From a virus: a stretch of 36,995 bases of DNA. The translations under genes and the position numbers were made by a program. Under the pieces are notes generated by a model. It made no database searches and was not told where the DNA came from. It was given only the letters and a program-made list of their open reading frames with translations. How positions within the stretch are numbered: position 1 is the first letter of the stretch; each line of letters opens with the position of its first letter. Below, piece by piece: positions 1-7,228 of this stretch. The stretch is from positions 1 to 36,995 of the IMG/VR virus record IMGVR_UViG_3300044960_000528; one strand, 5' to 3'.

Positions 1-201
1 CACAACCTGGCGTTTGATTGGCATGTTGTGGACGCGGCTCTGGCTCAGGCCGGCGATGAGTTGGCCCAGAAAGTCTGGCTCGGCCTGCTCGCCAGTAATC
101 GCCTGTTCGACAGCATGCTGGCCGACATGCTGGTCCGCCTGGCTGCCGATGGGCGATCACAGTTGTACCCACGGAATTTGGCCCAACTCTCCAAAGAGTT
201 T
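1..201. repeat. Left copy of the 201-bp terminal overlap (contig circularity)
   Basis: Bases 1-201 match 36795-36995 with one difference: T at 74 against C at 36868, which makes a polymerase codon Val or Ala. The repeat falls inside the DNA polymerase reading frame, and joining the two ends restores one uninterrupted gene. This is what a circular assembly leaves behind. A true terminal redundancy of the virion is less likely because the ends interrupt a gene and fall at no recognisable signal. Confidence 0.93.
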
Positions 202-1950
202 GCGGCCATGCGAGTGGACAAGGAAGATAAGGTCCGCAAAGAGTTCGCGTCGATTGTGGGTCAGGATTGGAATACGGTAGACCCAGCCTTTTTCCGATAT
301 GCGGTTCTGGACACAGTTTCGCTGTATCAGGTGGCCCGCGCTCTGAAACACGAACTGTTAGTTCAGGCTCGGGGCGTTGAGAAGGGCTGGGGGCCTCTCA
401 CTTTGGCCCTGCAAACCAGGGCGGCAGTGGTGTTGGCCGAGATCGGCCGTAATGGCATGGCTGTGGATCAGGCCCTGGTGGCTCAGACCCGCAAGCGGTT
501 GGAGGGTGAGTTGCTGGAGTCAGTGAACTGGCTTCATAACAGCTACCCCAACCTGTTTCACAGCTATCGTGTAAGTCGGGCCGGACAGTTTGCGGCCGGC
601 GATTTGAAGCTGAATGCCGGCACTGGCGTTCCGAAAATGGACCTGAAGGTTCTGCGGGAAGTCTTGTCCGCCCAGGCAATAGCTGAGGACGCAGACACCA
701 GCCGACTGCCGCGAACCGCAAAGACTGGTGAGATTCAGACGGGCCTGGATGTGTGGCGAGAGCTGTTGCCACACAACGAATTTGTGCTGCGCTGGGCCAA
801 ACTAGCTGAGACGGCCAAACTGCTGCAATTTCTGGTCAAACTGACCGCGAGTGCTGTCCACCCTCGCTATTCGGTGCTGACACGAACGGGCCGGACCTCG
901 GCGACAGAGCCCAATATTCAGCAAATGCCTCGGGAGCCCTGGTTCAGAGAACTGTTTGTGGCCCGGCCGGGTCACAAACTGGTGATCGCCGACTACGCCG
1001 CCATTGAACTGCGGACCCTGGCGGCTATTTTGGTGGATCGCTTCGGCCGCTCTGTTCTGGCCGAGGTTATTAAGGACGGCCGCGATCCGCACGCCTATAC
1101 GGCGGCTCTGATGGAAGGGGTATCCTACGAGGACTTTCTGGTCTGGAAAAAAGGGACTGCGGAACAGCAGGCTCGTTTCAAGGCCAGTCGGCAAGCCGCC
1201 AAGGCTATCAATTTTGGCGTGCCGGGAGGACTGGGTGCCGCCAAGCTGGCGGTTTACGCCAAGCTGAACTACGGGGTCGTTCTGAGCCCGGAGCAGGCCG
1301 AGGTCTTCCGCCGGCGGCTGATTACCGAAATTTACCCGGAAATCGGGCAGTATTTGGACGAAGACTTCCTGTCGGTTCTGGCCGGCAATCTGCGTTGTGA
1401 CCGTGAAGACCTGGCCGAGGCCCTGTGGAATGCCACTGGCCTGAAAGCGGCCCCACATATGACCGCCAACCTCATGGCCACAATTGTGGACCGGGTTTAC
1501 TCTGGCCACCCCAAGGCCGCTGGCTACAATGAGGCTTTTCTCCGACGTGTTTGGGCTGTCTTGAAGACGTTGAACCGCAATCCCCAGGCCATCCGCGATC
1601 TCGATGAATGCCGGGCCGGCCCCAGACTCGGCACACTACTTTCGGGCCGGGAAGTCTGGACCCTGACGGGCCGGCTGCGGACTGGATGCCGGTTCACCGA
1701 AAGCCGCAATACTCCCTTCCAGGCGCTCGCCGCCGATGGAGCCAAGAATGCTCTGTGGCAGCTTTGGCTCCGTGGTTACAAAATTGTGGCGTTCATTCAC
1801 GATGAAATCGTGGTTGAGGTGCCCAGTCCGCACGCGGAGGTCGAGAAAGATAGGGTGGTCCGGGTCATGGTAGAGGCGATGGAGGAGGTACTGGGCCACG
1901 GCATTCCGGTGGAGGTGGAGGCCCATATCGCCGAGAGGTGGACCAAGTGA
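1..1950 (+). CDS. Family A DNA polymerase, C-terminal part (continues from 36528)
   Basis: Replicative phage DNA polymerase of the PolA family. Joined across the window ends it is 738 residues; this part is residues 90-738. Seen: the Exo II motif HNLAFD (residues 90-95) and Exo III YAVLD (189-193) of a 3'-5' proofreading domain; polymerase motif A DYAAIELR with Asp420; motif B RQAAKAINFG with Arg486, Lys490 and Phe494; motif C HDE with Asp690. In motif B the usual Tyr of the O-helix (Tyr766 in E. coli Pol I) is replaced, giving VPGG. There is no 5'-3' exonuclease domain, as in many phage PolA enzymes. A copy of the dispersed 17-bp motif lies in frame at 845-861. The stop overlaps the next start (GTGA at 1947). 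Confidence 0.95.
   Translation, partial: HNLAFDWHVVDAALAQAGDELAQKVWLGLLASNRLFDSMLADMLVRLAADGRSQLYPRNLAQLSKEFAAMRVDKEDKVRKEFASIVGQDWNTVDPAFFRYAVLDTVSLYQVARALKHELLVQARGVEKGWGPLTLALQTRAAVVLAEIGRNGMAVDQALVAQTRKRLEGELLESVNWLHNSYPNLFHSYRVSRAGQFAAGDLKLNAGTGVPKMDLKVLREVLSAQAIAEDADTSRLPRTAKTGEIQTGLDVWRELLPHNEFVLRWAKLAETAKLLQFLVKLTASAVHPRYSVLTRTGRTSATEPNIQQMPREPWFRELFVARPGHKLVIADYAAIELRTLAAILVDRFGRSVLAEVIKDGRDPHAYTAALMEGVSYEDFLVWKKGTAEQQARFKASRQAAKAINFGVPGGLGAAKLAVYAKLNYGVVLSPEQAEVFRRRLITEIYPEIGQYLDEDFLSVLAGNLRCDREDLAEALWNATGLKAAPHMTANLMATIVDRVYSGHPKAAGYNEAFLRRVWAVLKTLNRNPQAIRDLDECRAGPRLGTLLSGREVWTLTGRLRTGCRFTESRNTPFQALAADGAKNALWQLWLRGYKIVAFIHDEIVVEVPSPHAEVEKDRVVRVMVEAMEEVLGHGIPVEVEAHIAERWTK
845..861 (-). 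repeat. Dispersed 17-bp motif, two changes
   Basis: CCGCGAGTGCTGTCCAC, the reverse orientation of consensus GGGGACATCACTCGCGG with two mismatches. It lies inside the polymerase gene, read as ASAVH in the codon phase shared by all coding copies. Confidence 0.55.
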
Positions 1951-2432
1951 GTGACTACCCCCTGTTAAGCCCCTGTGAGTGCCACTGCATGGGCTGGGAA
2001 AAGTGTTTGCACTGTGCCCAAAGAGACTACTGGGAGGACGATTGGATGGGTGAATACGCTGCTCCGTACACAACCAAGGTGGAGGGAGAGCCCCAGGTTT
2101 TCCAGACTGGGGCCATGCGTAACAGGAAGAGGGGGAAAGGGCGTTTCGACCTGCTTCCCTTTGAGCCGCTGCTGCGGCTCGCCCAATTGTACGAGCGGGG
2201 AGCCGAAATATACGGCGCGAGGAACTGGGAAAAGGGTGTCCCAATTTCCAACTGCTTTGATTCGGCGTGCCGTCACTTGCACCAGGCCATGCATGGCCTG
2301 GAGGACGAAGATCACCTGGCGGCGGTGGTCTTCAATATTTTCTGCATCATTGCATTTCGCGAGCGAATCGCGGCCGGTGAACTGCCCCCGGAACTGGAGG
2401 ACATGCCCCGGCGGGAGAAGAAAGAGAGTTAG
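1947..2432 (+). CDS. dATP/dGTP diphosphohydrolase-like protein (PF18909/DUF5664 type)
   Basis: Predicted nucleotide pyrophosphohydrolase of the phage dATP/dGTP diphosphohydrolase N-terminal family, expected to turn a purine dNTP into dNMP plus pyrophosphate and so shape the nucleotide pool. Seen: the family stretch GRFDLLPFEPLLRLAQLYER, then YGARNWEKG and a helical RHLHQ...DEDHLAAVVFNIF segment carrying the acidic/histidine residues. An unusual N-terminal extension holds a Cys/His cluster (CECHCMGWEKCLHC) that could bind a metal. GTG 1947 is preferred because it makes the 4-base GTGA overlap typical of this operon; GTG 1938 is also possible. Relatives occur in diaminopurine (Z-DNA) phages, but no PurZ or DatZ is visible here. 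Confidence 0.75.
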   Translation: MSDYPLLSPCECHCMGWEKCLHCAQRDYWEDDWMGEYAAPYTTKVEGEPQVFQTGAMRNRKRGKGRFDLLPFEPLLRLAQLYERGAEIYGARNWEKGVPISNCFDSACRHLHQAMHGLEDEDHLAAVVFNIFCIIAFRERIAAGELPPELEDMPRREKKES

Positions 2433-2434
2433 TT

Positions 2435-3166
2435 GTGAAGTCTCTGATAGTGGTGGCGGCTGTGTTTGGAGCCGTCGCGATTGGCCTGCCGGATGCCACG
2501 GTGCCCAACACCGAAAATCCGGCCCAAAATACCGCTTCCATCGAATCCCAGGTGGTGGAAACCAGCGTACGGGTCGCTACGGACTGGGGCGTCGGGACGG
2601 GCACTGTTCTGAGGGTCGGCGATGAGATTCTGATTCTTACCGCCGGCCACGTGGTGTCTGAACTGGTGGAGGAGTGGAATGTCATTCGGATTGGGGAAAC
2701 TGGGCCGGTGGAGGTGCCTGCCCGGAGGCCCAAGGCCAGTATTACGGCCCGCGACGGCCGCAACACGGTGGCAGTAGTGGTCTGGTACGCCGAGGAGCCT
2801 GACCTGGCCCTGCTGCGGCCGGACAGCGCTCGCGGTCTTAATCCTGCGAGGTTGGCCCAGAAAAAGGCTGATCTGGGCACCACTGTATGGGTTTGTGGGC
2901 AGGGCGATGGTTTGCCCTGGAACCTGACCCGTTCTTCCGTGAATCAGTATCGCGACGATGACCAAACTCTGGTAATCGGAGCGGCGGAAATTTGGTTTGG
3001 ACACTCTGGCTCCGGTGTTTTCGCCCTGGAAAATGGCCAGTGGTCGCTTGTGGGCGTGGTGAGTCGAGCCTGGAATCACCCGGCCAAGAGCCCCCGAACA
3101 CCTACTCTGTGTGAGGCGGGCGTGCTGGATTTTCTGAGGGAATACTCTGAGAAGGGGAAGAAGTGA
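2435..3166 (+). CDS. Secreted trypsin-like (S1/HtrA-type) serine protease
   Basis: Protein of 243 residues starting at GTG 2435, two bases after the previous stop. The N-terminus (MKSLIVVAAVFGAVAIGLP) looks like a signal peptide, so the product is probably exported. The S1 catalytic triad is visible: His in TAGHVV, Asp in EPDLALLRP and Ser in the GHSGSGVF loop. No PDZ domain follows, so it is a bare protease domain. It sits among nucleotide-metabolism genes of the early operon and ends in a GTGA overlap with the next gene. A secreted protease made early is unusual for a phage; superinfection exclusion or cleavage of a host envelope protein are possibilities, not shown. Confidence 0.8.
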   Translation: MKSLIVVAAVFGAVAIGLPDATVPNTENPAQNTASIESQVVETSVRVATDWGVGTGTVLRVGDEILILTAGHVVSELVEEWNVIRIGETGPVEVPARRPKASITARDGRNTVAVVVWYAEEPDLALLRPDSARGLNPARLAQKKADLGTTVWVCGQGDGLPWNLTRSSVNQYRDDDQTLVIGAAEIWFGHSGSGVFALENGQWSLVGVVSRAWNHPAKSPRTPTLCEAGVLDFLREYSEKGKK

Positions 3167-3654
3167 GTCTGAAACTCTATATTGCTGGCCCGTATCACCT
3201 GCGGGCCATTCTTAGCCGGGTGGCCGACCTGTTTCGCCGGGCCAGTGTCGAGGTGGTGTCCTCCTGGCTGGAGGAAAAGGCCCCAGTCACCCCGGATTAC
3301 AGCTTGCTCTCCGAGGACCAGCGGCGGGTCATGGGCGAGATTGCCCAGCGGGACGCGGCCGAACTTGAACAGGCCGATATGCTGCTGATTTTCCCTGACT
3401 CTCCGGCGGGCCACGCAATCAGCGACGGTCGGCGGGTGCCGCTGTACACGGCGGGCGGTGCGAGGCACACGGAACTGGGGATTGCTCTGTATCGGAAAAT
3501 CCCAATTTTTCTGGTGGGGGAAAACGAGGCGGAACAGATCTTCCACTTTCACCCGCAGATTGTTAGGAGCAGCTTGCGGGCCGCGTTTACGGCGATCTTG
3601 CAGGTGGGCAATCTGCTGGCTGAATTGCCGGAGGAAATCGAGGTGGGTTCATGA
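3163..3654 (+). CDS. Nucleoside 2-deoxyribosyltransferase-like protein
   Basis: Protein of 163 residues with the family's Rossmann-like pattern: LYIAGPY at the N-terminus; RDAAELEQADMLLIF, where the DxxxLxxADxL pattern marks the nucleotide-binding region; and GARHTELGIAL, where the Glu of TELG matches the catalytic nucleophile position. Family members transfer deoxyribose between bases or hydrolyse nucleoside monophosphates. The gene lies between a protease and a phosphoesterase, with 4-base overlaps on both sides (GTGA and ATGA), next to a dNTP pyrophosphohydrolase, which suggests nucleotide salvage during infection. The substrate cannot be told from the sequence. Confidence 0.72.
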   Translation: MSLKLYIAGPYHLRAILSRVADLFRRASVEVVSSWLEEKAPVTPDYSLLSEDQRRVMGEIAQRDAAELEQADMLLIFPDSPAGHAISDGRRVPLYTAGGARHTELGIALYRKIPIFLVGENEAEQIFHFHPQIVRSSLRAAFTAILQVGNLLAELPEEIEVGS

Positions 3655-4571
3655 GCCGGGACTATGCCGGGCCTCTGGGCGGTATCACAATTTGCCGCCC
3701 GGAGCCCTTTCTGTTCGCTCCGCAGTTGGGCCGGGATAGTCAGGGCTTGCGGCTATTGAGCGACCTTCATCTTGGGGCCAGTAACACAGACGAAGCCCTG
3801 ATTACTCGGGAGTTGGAAGACGCCAGGTGTAAAAACGACCGAGTGATCCTGGGTGGAGACGTGTTTGATGCGATTTTTCCCGGGGACCGGCGATATCAGC
3901 CGCATCGCGTGGTGGAGGCCATTCGGCACCGAACCGACGCGGCTGATGCGGCGGTGGAATACGCCGCCCGGTTTCTTGGCCCGTATGCCGACTTAATTGA
4001 TGTGGTCGGTTGCGGAAACCACGAATCGGCGGTCGAAGAGCGTCGTTCGGTCGATTTAATTCGGCAGTTGATTCGCCTCCTGAAAAGCTGGCGAAAGACC
4101 GATCGACCCTTACTTTACGGCGGCTACACGGCTTTTATTGAATACGCTTGGAAGCCGGTCGGCCGGCGTGGATCGGTCCCGCTGGAGCCCTGGAAAATCT
4201 GGTATCACCACGGTGCCGGCCGGGGCGGCTCGGCGGCTCTGAGCCTGGGAAAACTGGCTAAACAGTCGGTGGCCTTTGAAGCTGATCTGTACTGGTCGGG
4301 CCACACCCACGCGCGAGCGGCGGCGTCGGAGGTGAGGGTCACACTGCCGCGAAATGGCAACAGAATTCGGCTCAGGGACGTGCGGCTGCTGGTCACAGGC
4401 AGTTATTTGCTGGCCTATCCGGGTATTGATTCCTTGGAGGTGGAGGAGGCGGGCCGGCAGGGCAATTACGCCGCAGACTCAGGGCTGGTTCCGCACGGCC
4501 TCGGTGGTGCCAGGGTTGTCCTGAGTTGGGGTGATTGCCCCGAGAGTTTCGCGGTGAAAATCGAGCAGTGA
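3651..4571 (+). CDS. Calcineurin-like metallophosphoesterase
   Basis: Protein of 306 residues with the full metallophosphoesterase signature in order: DLHLG, GGDVFD, GCGNHES, a conserved His pair in WYHHGAG, and SGHTHAR. These residues coordinate the two metal ions in this superfamily. It may act on nucleotides, cyclic nucleotides or nucleic acid ends; the sequence does not decide this. The start ATG overlaps the previous stop (ATGA). About 30 bases separate it from the next gene, which has its own strong ribosome site. Confidence 0.85.
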   Translation: MSRDYAGPLGGITICRPEPFLFAPQLGRDSQGLRLLSDLHLGASNTDEALITRELEDARCKNDRVILGGDVFDAIFPGDRRYQPHRVVEAIRHRTDAADAAVEYAARFLGPYADLIDVVGCGNHESAVEERRSVDLIRQLIRLLKSWRKTDRPLLYGGYTAFIEYAWKPVGRRGSVPLEPWKIWYHHGAGRGGSAALSLGKLAKQSVAFEADLYWSGHTHARAAASEVRVTLPRNGNRIRLRDVRLLVTGSYLLAYPGIDSLEVEEAGRQGNYAADSGLVPHGLGGARVVLSWGDCPESFAVKIEQ

Positions 4572-4600
4572 CTCTTGATTGGGGAGGGGGTTAAATCAGC

Positions 4601-4927
4601 ATGACAGCGGAGGAGTTCTGGCAGGCTCTGGAGGAGACGGCCACAATTCCCGGTCGCCGGTTTAGGCTGCGGGGACGGTACTGGCGGCGGGAGGGCGACG
4701 GGCTCTGCCCGATCTGTGCCCTGTGTTTGGATTGTACCGGTGATCTGTACGACAACGCGTCCTATCCAGAGGCGGCGAGGCGGCTCGGGCTCTCTACCAT
4801 GTTTGCCCATGAGGTCGCTCAGGCGGCAGATGGTCGTCCTTACGAGCGAGACTCCCTGAAAGATCTGACTGCGGTGCGTGAACGGTTGGAAAACATTTTC
4901 GCCCGGGAGGACCAAGAGCGTGACTGA
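4601..4927 (+). CDS. EEFW/CPIC small protein, paralogue 1
   Basis: Protein of 108 residues, not assigned to a named family. It begins MTAEEFWQALEE, has a central CPICALC segment, a YDN sequence, AARRLGL and an AAD motif before a C-terminal helix ending in Arg-Leu. The same layout recurs in the next gene and at 5848, so these are three diverged copies. The two closely spaced Cys residues in this copy could bind a metal or form a disulphide, but a single CxxC-like cluster is not a complete zinc site. A clear GGAGGGGG lies about 10 bases before ATG. It overlaps the next gene by 8 bases. Confidence 0.82.
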   Translation: MTAEEFWQALEETATIPGRRFRLRGRYWRREGDGLCPICALCLDCTGDLYDNASYPEAARRLGLSTMFAHEVAQAADGRPYERDSLKDLTAVRERLENIFAREDQERD

Positions 4928-5246
4928 GGAAGAGTTCTGGGCGGCACTGTCGGAAATCGCCGAGATCCCTGGAGGAGAGTTCGCCGAGGACGGCGAAGGC
5001 CTGATCCGCCGCTACTCTGATGGGATGTGTCCGATCTGCGCGGTCTGTTTCGCCCGGACGGGCCGTCGCTACGACAACCAGGCCTACGACCTGGCAGCCA
5101 TTGATCTTGGCTTGCCACAAAACGTGACCTGTCGGGTGGCCAACGCGGCGGACAACTATTTGTTTCTGGATTCTATTCGGGAGACGCGGCAGCGGCTCCA
5201 AACTCTCGTCAAGAGGAGGTGTGAAGGTGGCTGGTTCACAGAATGA
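4920..5246 (+). CDS. EEFW/CPIC small protein, paralogue 2
   Basis: Protein of 108 residues from GTG 4920 (a longer frame exists upstream, but it would begin deep inside the previous gene). It aligns end to end with its upstream neighbour: TEEEFWAAL, IPGG.F, CPICAVC, a YDN sequence, AAIDLGL, ANAADNY and a closing helix. Function unknown. Its last codons overlap the start of the next gene by 26 bases. The first unit of a 15-bp tandem repeat lies across its stop codon, so the repeat units downstream each carry a copy of this gene's stop-codon sequence. Confidence 0.82.
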   Translation: MTEEEFWAALSEIAEIPGGEFAEDGEGLIRRYSDGMCPICAVCFARTGRRYDNQAYDLAAIDLGLPQNVTCRVANAADNYLFLDSIRETRQRLQTLVKRRCEGGWFTE

Positions 5247-5745
5247 GGGCTCACAGAATGAGGGCTCACAGAATGAGGGCTCACAGAATGAGGTCAAATT
5301 GAATGTGGCCTCACAGGCTGATATTGCAGTCCTGGCCATGCCCGGGACGGTCCTGCTCCTGCATACACAGCCAAATACCGTGCTGGTGTTTGGCCCGGAG
5401 ATGGCCGCTCGGCTGATTCTCCGGCTGTTCAAAGCGGTGTATCAGGCTCGCTATCCGGGGGACATCACTCGCGGTGGTGATAAATGCTGCGAGATGTATC
5501 TCGTCCTCTACGACATCGCCAAGGCACTGGAAATTCCCGAGGAAGAGGTTCGAGCTATGGATGGCGGTGAAGACCTGACCGAGGAGCAGCGGAGGGAAAT
5601 CGAGGAGGCGGAGAGCGGGAGCGACGAGAACGACGAGAACGACGAGAACGACGAGGACGAGGACGACGAGGAGGACGAGGAATTTTTCTTGGAGGACGAC
5701 GACGAGGAGGAACTGGGGGAGGACGAGGAGGAGGAAGAGGTCTGA
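5221..5745 (+). CDS. Acidic protein with N-terminal SQNEG repeats
   Basis: Protein of 174 residues starting at GTG 5221. Three parts are visible: an N-terminal SQNEG repeat encoded by four 15-bp units; a central folded-looking domain (residues about 33-115, with hydrophobic stretches such as VLLLHTQPNTVLVF); and an extremely acidic, Asp/Glu/Asn tail with almost no other residues. Acidic tails occur in phage ssDNA-binding and DNA-mimic proteins, so either role is possible, but no family is recognised. A 17-bp motif copy lies in frame at 5458 (GDITRG). The gene closes this block and is followed by a long hairpin. Confidence 0.75.
   Translation: MKVAGSQNEGSQNEGSQNEGSQNEVKLNVASQADIAVLAMPGTVLLLHTQPNTVLVFGPEMAARLILRLFKAVYQARYPGDITRGGDKCCEMYLVLYDIAKALEIPEEEVRAMDGGEDLTEEQRREIEEAESGSDENDENDENDEDEDDEEDEEFFLEDDDEEELGEDEEEEEV
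5233..5292 (+). repeat. Four 15-bp tandem repeats (GGCTCACAGAATGAG)
   Basis: Four head-to-tail units at 5233, 5248, 5263 and 5278; the first has TT in place of CT. In one frame they encode SQNEG; in the upstream gene's frame the first unit supplies the stop. The repeat therefore grew out of the gene overlap, probably by slippage. Confidence 0.9.
5458..5474 (+). repeat. Dispersed 17-bp motif, exact copy
   Basis: GGGGACATCACTCGCGG on the plus strand, inside the acidic-protein gene where it reads GDITRG. Confidence 0.85.
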
Positions 5746-5763
5746 AAGCCTCGGAAATCGGCT

Positions 5764-5804
5764 GAGAAACAGGGTTTCCGGCGCTTGCCGGAGCCCTGTT
5801 TCTC
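5764..5804 (+). terminator. Long two-tier hairpin after the acidic-protein gene
   Basis: The outer arms GAGAAACAGGG and CCCTGTTTCTC pair perfectly (5764-5774 with 5794-5804). An inner stem TCCGGC/GCCGGA closes on a GCTT loop. No T-run follows, so it may be a weak terminator, an RNA-processing site or an mRNA stabiliser between two parts of the early operon. Confidence 0.6.
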
Positions 5805-5847
5805 GGGGGGTTGACAGGACATTAGTGGAGATGCCGAGGGGGAGACT

Positions 5848-6201
5848 GTGACTGTCGAGGAGTTTTGGGCGACACTGGCCCGAATCAGGCATCTGTTCGT
5901 CAGCGGCGACCGGTTCGTCCGGGTAATTCGCACGGCGGATGCGTGTTATTGCCCGGTGATCGCTGTGTATCGGGAGTCCGGCGGTTCTCGGTGGCTCACG
6001 AACTGGGAAGCTATCGAGGCGGGCCTGGAACTCGGGCTGGAGCGACGCTTTGTCGAGGCGGTTGTGGAGGCCGCAGACGACTACCAGCTTAGGCCAGAGG
6101 CTCAGGCCGCTCGGGTGAAGCTGGAGGAGGTTCTGGGCCTGGGCCTGGCGAAGCGGCGAGAGCCGGCTGTGGCCAGGGAGTCTGAGGGGGTGAGCGCGTG
6201 A
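5848..6201 (+). CDS. EEFW small protein, diverged paralogue 3
   Basis: Protein of 117 residues from GTG 5848, preceded by GAGGGGGAG. It keeps the frame of the two copies at 4601 and 4920: TVEEFWATL, a Phe-rich stretch, CPVIAVY where the others have CPICAVC, then AGLELGLE, VEAADDY and a C-terminal helix. It has lost the paired cysteines, which argues against an essential metal site in the family. It carries a longer C-terminal tail (residues about 95-117). Function unknown. Its stop overlaps the next start (GTGA). Confidence 0.8.
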   Translation: MTVEEFWATLARIRHLFVSGDRFVRVIRTADACYCPVIAVYRESGGSRWLTNWEAIEAGLELGLERRFVEAVVEAADDYQLRPEAQAARVKLEEVLGLGLAKRREPAVARESEGVSA

Positions 6202-6560
6202 GCGAGGCGGTGCTGTGGGTTCTGCTGCTGCTGCCGGCCTTTGTGGCTGGGGCAGTGACCTACGCTGTGTTTCGCTGGGCTTTCGGTGCGGCCCAGCAAT
6301 CTGCGAGCTCGCCCGAGGAGCCGGCGGACCCGGAGGAGCCCTGGGGAATACCGAATATTACCTGGGTGTTGCAGTGCCGGCCCGGTGAGGTGGTGCGAAT
6401 CGGTCCTGGCCTGCGGATCTACCTCTGGGTGGATTCGGTTGATCGAGGGATCGCCCGGCTGGTGATCCGAGTTCCTTCGCGCTTCCCGGTGGAGAGGATG
6501 CCCCAGCCTCCGGCCGCTTGCCTGAGCCAACCGGCGGCTATCGAGGTTCCAAACAACTAA
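6198..6560 (+). CDS. Membrane-anchored CsrA-like protein
   Basis: Protein of 120 residues starting at GTG 6198. Residues about 4-28 form one strongly hydrophobic membrane segment, followed by a short acidic/proline linker. Residues about 55-103 resemble CsrA/RsmA: VLQCRPGEVVRIG aligns with the LTRRxGExxxIG start of CsrA, and ARLVIRVPSRFPVER with the VRIGVxAPxxVxVHR end, keeping the GE, IG, Pro and final Arg. CsrA binds GGA in RNA leaders. If the likeness is real, this would tether RNA binding to the membrane. It is the last gene before a terminator-like hairpin. The match was made by eye and could be coincidence in a short beta-rich domain. Confidence 0.55.
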   Translation: MSEAVLWVLLLLPAFVAGAVTYAVFRWAFGAAQQSASSPEEPADPEEPWGIPNITWVLQCRPGEVVRIGPGLRIYLWVDSVDRGIARLVIRVPSRFPVERMPQPPAACLSQPAAIEVPNN

Positions 6561-6567
6561 CAAGGGT

Positions 6568-6591
6568 GTAACAGGCCACCAGGCCTGTTAC
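6568..6591 (+). terminator. Hairpin at the end of the early operon
   Basis: GTAACAGGCC and GGCCTGTTAC form a perfect 10-bp stem on an ACCA loop, seven bases after the CsrA-like gene. It is followed by GCTTCCCT, without a clean T-run. Confidence 0.65.
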
Positions 6592-6610
6592 GCTTCCCTA
6601 CTCACAGCAC

Positions 6611-6628
6611 TGTCACAGCTTTGTGACA
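6611..6628. promoter_or_regulatory. Small dyad upstream of the small-terminase gene
   Basis: TGTCACA and TGTGACA are perfect 7-bp arms around GCTT, in the gap before GTG 6667 and between repeated CTCACAGC words. It could be an operator or a second small hairpin. No clear -35/-10 pair is seen here. Confidence 0.35.
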
Positions 6629-6666
6629 CTCTTCTCACAGCCTGTAACAATTTGGAGGGCCTGATT

Positions 6667-7170
6667 GTGGGCCACTCAATCGCTTCAGCGACCAAGCTTA
6701 AGGCCCAGGAGCGCCGCACTGCGATGCTGGAAGCTCGGCGCGAGGGCCTGACCTACGAGCAGATCGGCAAGCGTTTCGGTTGTAGCAAAACCCGAGCGCA
6801 CGCGATAATCACCGAGGAATTTGCCCGCCTTCAGCGGCACCGCCTGGGAGCCGCTGAAGCCGCGTTGGCTCAGGAATTGAAGCGGCTTGACAAGCTGCTG
6901 GCAGTCCACTGGAAAAAGGCCGTGGACCGGCAGAATCCGAGCCTGGCGTCGGCCGAATTGGTGCTGAAAATCCACGATCGCAAGGCCAAGTTGCTGGGCC
7001 TCAACGCGCCACAGCAGCAGGAGTTGAAGGCCAAGATTGGGCCTCTCTCTGACTCCGAGGCCCTGGAACAGGCCCGGCGGCTGGGCCTGGAAATACCAGA
7101 CGCGTCAATCCCCTTGCTGCCAGAGCCGGGAGCCGCGAGTGATGTCCCCAGTGACCCCAGTGGCCAGTAA
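6667..7170 (+). CDS. Probable terminase small subunit
   Basis: Protein of 167 residues. The start GTG 6667 is chosen because GGAGGG lies 9 bases before it; the frame opens slightly earlier at TTG. An N-terminal helix-turn-helix is visible (LTYEQIGKRFGCSKTRAHAI, residues about 29-48), followed by a long helical region and the RKAKLLGLNAPQ sequence common in phage small terminases. Such proteins bind the packaging site and feed DNA to the large subunit. The large terminase lies 2.7 kb downstream, separated by minus-strand genes and a bacterial insert. The C-terminus carries the 17-bp motif (AASDVP). A bidirectional terminator follows directly. Confidence 0.68.
   Translation: MGHSIASATKLKAQERRTAMLEARREGLTYEQIGKRFGCSKTRAHAIITEEFARLQRHRLGAAEAALAQELKRLDKLLAVHWKKAVDRQNPSLASAELVLKIHDRKAKLLGLNAPQQQELKAKIGPLSDSEALEQARRLGLEIPDASIPLLPEPGAASDVPSDPSGQ
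7133..7149 (-). repeat. Dispersed 17-bp motif, exact copy
   Basis: CCGCGAGTGATGTCCCC (reverse orientation) near the 3' end of the small-terminase gene, read as AASDVP. Confidence 0.85.
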
Positions 7171-7174
7171 AACG

Positions 7175-7204
7175 AAAAGAGCCGGGCTTTCACCCGGCTC
7201 TTTT
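7175..7204. terminator. Bidirectional rho-independent terminator
   Basis: AAAAGAGCCGGG, loop CTTTCA, CCCGGCTCTTTT: a perfect 12-bp stem with A/T tails on both sides. It sits between the stop of the plus-strand small terminase and the stop of the convergent minus-strand gene, so it can serve both. Confidence 0.92.
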
Positions 7205-7228
7205 CCTTCAGCGCTCGCTCGCTTCCTC

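Noticed and set aside
1-201. True virion terminal redundancy or cos ends
   Set aside because: The 201-bp repeat lies inside the polymerase coding sequence, has one mismatch and no signal at its borders, so an assembly overlap of a circular contig is the simpler explanation.
1947-2432. A diaminopurine (Z-genome) phage, suggested by a dATP/dGTP diphosphohydrolase-like protein beside a PolA lacking the 5'-3' exonuclease
   Set aside because: No PurZ (adenylosuccinate-synthetase-like) or HD-type dATPase gene is present in what appears to be the whole genome. This enzyme family and this polymerase layout also occur in ordinary phages.
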